Part shown: one piece after another, positions 56,601-62,600 of the stretch | How positions within the stretch are numbered: the stretch's first letter is position 1 | How the letters are laid out: each line of letters begins with the position of its first letter | Assembly (NCBI GenBank): GCA_038503035.1 | Contig: JAVSML010001011.1 | Span: forward strand, 62,001-126,000 | From: Crocodylus rhombifer | Lineage: Eukaryota > Chordata > Crocodylia > Crocodylidae | Direction: 5' to 3' | Length of the DNA: 64,000 nt | Position numbers and translations under genes: made by a program | The notes under the pieces: model-generated | What the model saw: the letters and a program-made list of their open reading frames with translations, nothing else | Told to the model about the DNA's origin: nothing | The model's database searches: none

Positions 56601-59600
56601 TATACAACAGAGCTAGCGAAGGAATCCAAGGCTGCTGTGATACAGAGCATTAAAGGAGGAAAATTACTAGCAATGTTTTCCACAGGCTAAAGAGACAATA
56701 AAGAATTGGATAAATTCTTGGAGGAAAGGGGAATCAGTAGCTGTTGAGCACAGGAGTTAGGGACACAGCCCCTGAATTAGAACTTCCTAAACCTTAAATA
56801 CTGGAGGCTGAAAGTGAGAGGAGCAGTGGAAAAAAACTCTGGTCATACCCAGTTCACACTCCCTTTTACCATCCACTTTCTGCCACCGTGCGACACGGGA
56901 TGCTGGACTAGATGGATCTATAGTCTGACCCAGTAAATGGCAATTCTTATGTGCTTATGAGGAAGTCTGGGAAATCAGAAGAGTAGTATGAGACAGAAAA
57001 CAAGGAGATGACTTGAATATCCAAAAGTGACCATTAATAAGCAGCTGAATCATGTCATGTTCTCCACTAACCTGTCATCAGTTGGGTCAGAGTCTGTTTC
57101 CTTCTCTGTGGGCACACACAATGCTTCAGCCAGCTGGGAATTGCTGTCATAGACACGATAATGGATTGGCTGCAGCTGATGTGCATACCATTTTGGTTTG
57201 TCACCAATCAGGGCTGGATCAAACATGTCTGCACAAAAACACAAGGAGGGAGAGTTAATTGGATTTATTCAACAGTATCATGGCAGCCTGCTGACCCCAG
57301 TCACAGCGAGATCACACTGAGCTATGCACAGCACAAATAAATTTAAAAAAAAAGATGAAAAGAGAGTCCCTGCCCTGAGGAGTTTACAGTCTGCAGACAG
57401 AGAAGAAAAACAGGTGAAAAACAAGGAAATGACTGGAAAGGGAAGAATGACAACTGTGACAACAACACAAGCCACTGGGAAAAGCACATCCTAGTTCAAG
57501 GAGTTGTATTTGAAAGGAAGATTCCTTCAAAAGGAAGCATTAGAATCCACAGCTGGAACAGCACAGTGGCTACCCAATTTCTTCCCCATCAGAAGTTTTG
57601 GCATTCGGCAGACAGGAGCAAGACTTACTATTGTGGATCCTTTGAAAGGCGTAGTTAGTAGGATTGAGTGACCATTCTCCAAAATATTCCACTGCCTGTG
57701 TCCGGGACAGTTTGTCTGCAAAAGGAGTTTGCTTTGGTCTGGAAGCAAGAAAGGAATTGGCCTGAAAGGCCACCACTGGCCGGGGGAAGAGACGAAGAGT
57801 GCGAGTATGCATCTGGAAACCCTGCAACACGTTTGCAGAATTGAAGAACCTCACCATAGCAACCCTATGAAGAAAACAGATGGGGAATAAAACTAAAGGA
57901 GAGAGGACAAAAGAGGGCCTCAAAGTCTCACCCAAATGACAATATTTCCCAGTAAAAGTATCTTCTGGGAAGGAAAAGGTAATCCAATGCAAAAATGACT
58001 GCCCCTGGGGAACAGCACTGTCTCAAGAAAGTACTTTGTTTTAAATGCTCTTTTTTCACTCGAACGTTTTTTGGATCCCTCAATACACATGGCTGCCATG
58101 GAGCAACATCCTCCTTTGCAACAGCTGACAGAAATTGCTATCAACTGGCCAGACCTCTTGCATTATATTTCTTAGACCCCCTCTACGTATTACAGGTACT
58201 GCACAGTTAACTGTGTGATTACTTCAGAACCAGCTACACATGAAAAGTATTTAATCACACAATAAAAAGCTCCAACCAGTAATAAAGTTAGACCTTGAAA
58301 ATGTGTATGAACTTCACAGCTGGTTGCTATTCAACTTTAATTTGCACACGTAGCAGGGTCTCCCCTGCAGCTGGGAGCCCTGTAAGCTGTGGGCTCCCAG
58401 CCACAGGGATGCACCATGCCCAGCCAGAGCTGCTAGTCCCACAGTTGTTGGGACCAGAGTTCCCTCTAAGCTGTATGGCATGCACGGCCACGCAGGTGCA
58501 CTCATGCCACGCTGTCAGGTGTGCCTGCATGGCCACACACACCACACAGCTTAGAGGGAATGCTGGTTGGGACTCTCAGCCTAGCAGCTGCAGACTCTGG
58601 ATCCCAGCAACACCCAACAACTGCCAGTACATGGGTGCCCTCCATGACAGGGAGCACCTCAACTTAGGGGGCTGCAGCCACAAGAACTTGATTCTTGCTG
58701 GCACAGGAGAGCCTAGGATCGGGCTCAATCTGCATCTGCAATAAGTCACCTTGGGATCTAATGTGCAGTCCCACAATTGTGCCTCCTGCCACGCACATAT
58801 GGCATGGCAGGAGGTGTGATTGTGTAGCTCACACATTAGATCCAATCACGCCTTTACCTACACGTGTAGACAGGGCCTTAGAGTAAATACAACTGTGTGG
58901 AAAGCAGCAAATGCAAATGTGTGTAATTTAACCTGAATTCACATTGTTAAGCTGTGAAAATCCAAGGAGAGAAACTGAACTGGGGGTGAAAAACAGGTAA
59001 AAAAAAAAAAAAAAAGGCAAGAAGTCCAGAAAGGTAGCAACCACAGGACATGGTCATTCTATCCATCCACTTGGGCAACTTGACACAAACTTCAAGGTAG
59101 CCACTGCCTCAATGTTTTTGTTTCTTGAGTTACTTTTAGCTGTCAGCATTTAGTTGAAAGAGAGACAGGCTTGGACCTCAGAAATCCCTGCACTCCATCC
59201 CAAGTGCAAAACCTCTGGAGATATGACACTTGTGTTCCAGCTCAGCCTCACCTGGTAGCCACGTCCACAGAGTCCACATCGTTACCATAGATCAGAGGGT
59301 TGAACTCCGTGGAAGGAGTAGACTGCAGGTCATTCTGTGGTCTTCCCAGGAGAAGTGTCATTTCTTGTCCCTCGTGGAACTTCTCTAGGTTAAGAATGGG
59401 CTGGGTATTCAGACTCATGCTGGCCAAAGCCTGAGAAATAAGTCACACCCACAGTCAGCATGAAACCACTTTTCATGCACTAATATTGTGCATACAGCTG
59501 CACTGCCTCCTGGGCAATCACAACAAGGTGTACCAGGCTTTAGCATGCTTCCAGGAACATGTCTCACACCATCCTCTGCCCCTATGCTCAGCCAAGAAAG

Positions 59601-62600
59601 AGAACCCTGTGCTGGTCTCTGAGCCCTGCCTTTGCTAAACTGACTCAACAGTTCCTTCACTAATGGCACAGTCCTGGAGATGGGCTCAGACTGCTGACCG
59701 GCTAATAACAATAAACACAGATGTCTCCAAGAGTCCAAAACCTGCCAGGTTCATGAGTGTGTAGTACTCTGGATCCCAGCAGCTTGACAAATAGTTATTC
59801 CTATCTGCACCTGAGAGCCATCTCCAGTGTTCAGAAATATCCTCCTGGGGCCTGAACAGTGCCATAGTATTATTGTGTCCAGCACCTCAGCAGTTAGCTA
59901 TTGGAGTCCAGTATCCTAGGACAATGCATGGGTATCTACACAGTCATACCCCTACAGAGCTAAAGCCATCCCAACCCCTGAGAGCGTCATCCAAGTCTTA
60001 ATAATTGAAATGCACTTTCAAGAAGTTAAACCTTTGCAACCAAGGGAGCCCCCCATTTCCCTCTCTGCCCCATGAGCCTCCTTCCTCTAGCCTCCCTTTG
60101 ATTATTTCCAAAAGTCAATAGGAAAAAAAACACAGAGAAAAGGAATAAAATGGAAAGTTGAGGGGGAAAAAAGAGTAAAATAAAAGAACCTTGTTGTCAG
60201 GCGTGAGCAGCTGTTGCTGAGTGATTGCAGTCATGCTAACCAGACACTGGAGGCAAGATGGAAGATCACATGACAACACCAGCAGCCAATCAGAGCCAAC
60301 ACGAACACATGACCACAGAGAGACAGATGGAGAAAAAAAAATTCTATTACTACCAAATATCACAGATGAGAAAGGAAATAAAAGGGACCACAAATGGGCA
60401 CAATTCCTGCGAGAGGCCAAACTGTTTCACCCCAGACCTTTCTCCTCTGAAAATGAGGGCACTTCAGTCCACTGGCTGCCAGAGATCTTTTAATGAAAGC
60501 TTAAAATCCAGGGTCCCAGGTGCTATGCATGGACACTTAAAACCCTAGTGCTCTATGTCAGATGTTAGCCTAAGTGTCCTAGAGGAAAGTTTCTCTGCTA
60601 TGTCTCAGCTGGTAGTCAACCTTCTCCCTCTTCCTCCCCAGCAGTTACCTTGCAGTGGGGAGATGTATTCTGAATTTGGTGGAGTGTTTACTACCCCTTG
60701 ATGGAAGTTAACAAAGAAATATCATATTGTGTTATACTAAAGTTCAACTTCATCCTGGTATGTGGGAGTTTTGATGAATAGCCCCCTGAACTACAAGAAA
60801 AAATAAACAGATTGTGGGGTCACAGTGTAATTTCTACTGTTGGATCATTTTCTGGTGATGTCCAAAGGATACCAAGTTTTCTACTGTTCTACATATATAG
60901 GGCAAAGAGAGAGAGAAAAAACAGCAGCTCTCATCAGGTTTACAACACACTTTACCTGTAGGGACTGCATGCAGCATGCAGAGGGGGAAAAAAGAAGAAG
61001 AGAAAAGAAAAGAGATAAAACCTGCTTCACTGGATCATCCAGTCATGACCCAAGCTAATGGATGTCAGAGGTGGGACTGAGACCTCAGACATAGATAATG
61101 GAAAAAGAGGAAACAAGGGGAACCAAAAAGAGAAAAACAGGGTTAATTTGGAGTCTAAAGCCTACACAGAGTCTATAATGGAGGGACTGCAACCTTCTAC
61201 ATTAGTAAAAAAAAAAAAAGATGCAGGAAAACTGGTCCCAACCCATAGCAATTCTAATAGGTTATGTGTGGTATCTCAGGCCAGGTCTCAAAAGGTACCC
61301 CCTAACTGGACCTATAAAGTCCTCAGGAGATTTCTCTACTTCCTTACTAGCTTACTTCTTTGAAGGGCAGAGGTAACAAGCAACATCTTAGAGATCAGTA
61401 TCCATGTCACCCACAGTATTCTACAAGCCTGAAATGCTGCTGTCCAGCTTGAAATTTGGGGGGGGGGACAGTGGGGTGGGAGGGAGGAGTCTAATGGTCA
61501 CCTTCTAAAGGGATACTCCTAGCATCTTTAACAGGCAAGTTGAGGACTTCTCAACAAAGCAGGAGGGGAAAAGAAACCACAAAAGAGAAAACTAATTAAG
61601 TAAATGAAAGTGAATTATTCTGAGTAGACTCAGAAAGGTTTCTGCAAATGAAAGGACTATGTCAGGCTTGGGGCACCTCAGAGACAGCAAAGTTACCAAA
61701 GGAGCCATACGGCCTTTGGGCCTCTAGAGAGTATATCCCTGCAGCTTTGTTACTCATCTTTCCATACTGACAAAATATGCCAGAGCAGGAGGGATCTTCC
61801 AGCAGTCCTGCTTTCTGTATTCATGGTCAGTCTAAAAATTACCCATCACAATTATACACAGCTGCCAAAAAGACCACTCTGAGCATTTTTTGTTCTAGGA
61901 CAAGTGCTATCCACAGCCACCCTCTTACTCAGGTTGGGAAGCCAATATTTCAATGATCTGACAACACCTGCCGAGTTTCACTGGAACTTACTCCTCTCCC
62001 CACCAGCCTCCAAGTGCCCTGCTTACCTGTTTCAGGTGCTTTTTCAGCTCTGATGCCTCTGGCTCTGGTAGAATTGGCAACATTTCTGCATTTGTTGGAA
62101 CAATGACCTGGAATTAAACAGCAAAACAAATCCCAATAGTATCCACAACCAGAGTAGATTCCCTCAGCCTTACCAGACATACTAGAGGCCAAGGCATAAA
62201 GGATAGACACCGAGATGGCATCAGCACTTTGATTTTCACTCCCTGGGGTTATTGTTTAATGGAGGAGTAACTTTACCCTTTATAACACAAAACAAAAAGT
62301 TTAACCAGGAGTTTCCCTCCCTTCAAAATCCTGTTTATTAGAGGCTGTTACCTGCATTTCCCTTGAAACAGCATTACTACTACCACCGGCATATGCTGTC
62401 CCCTTTAAATTGCCACACCACATGCTACTGAAGCATTGTTACTAGACCTAGTTCTATTCATCCTGCTTATGAATTGAGAGAAGATATAAAAAAATAGGAT
62501 CAAATCCGCCAATCAATGGGCTTTCATACCTTCTTTCCTGATTCATTCTACCTCTGCACTTCCCCACAAAGCATGTGACTGCTCGAGTTTAAGCTATCCT

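Noticed and set aside
58314..58845. Overlapping Cys/Ala-rich frames as a small secreted protein
   Set aside because: The region is a DNA element with a nested MITE; symmetry explains frames on both strands.
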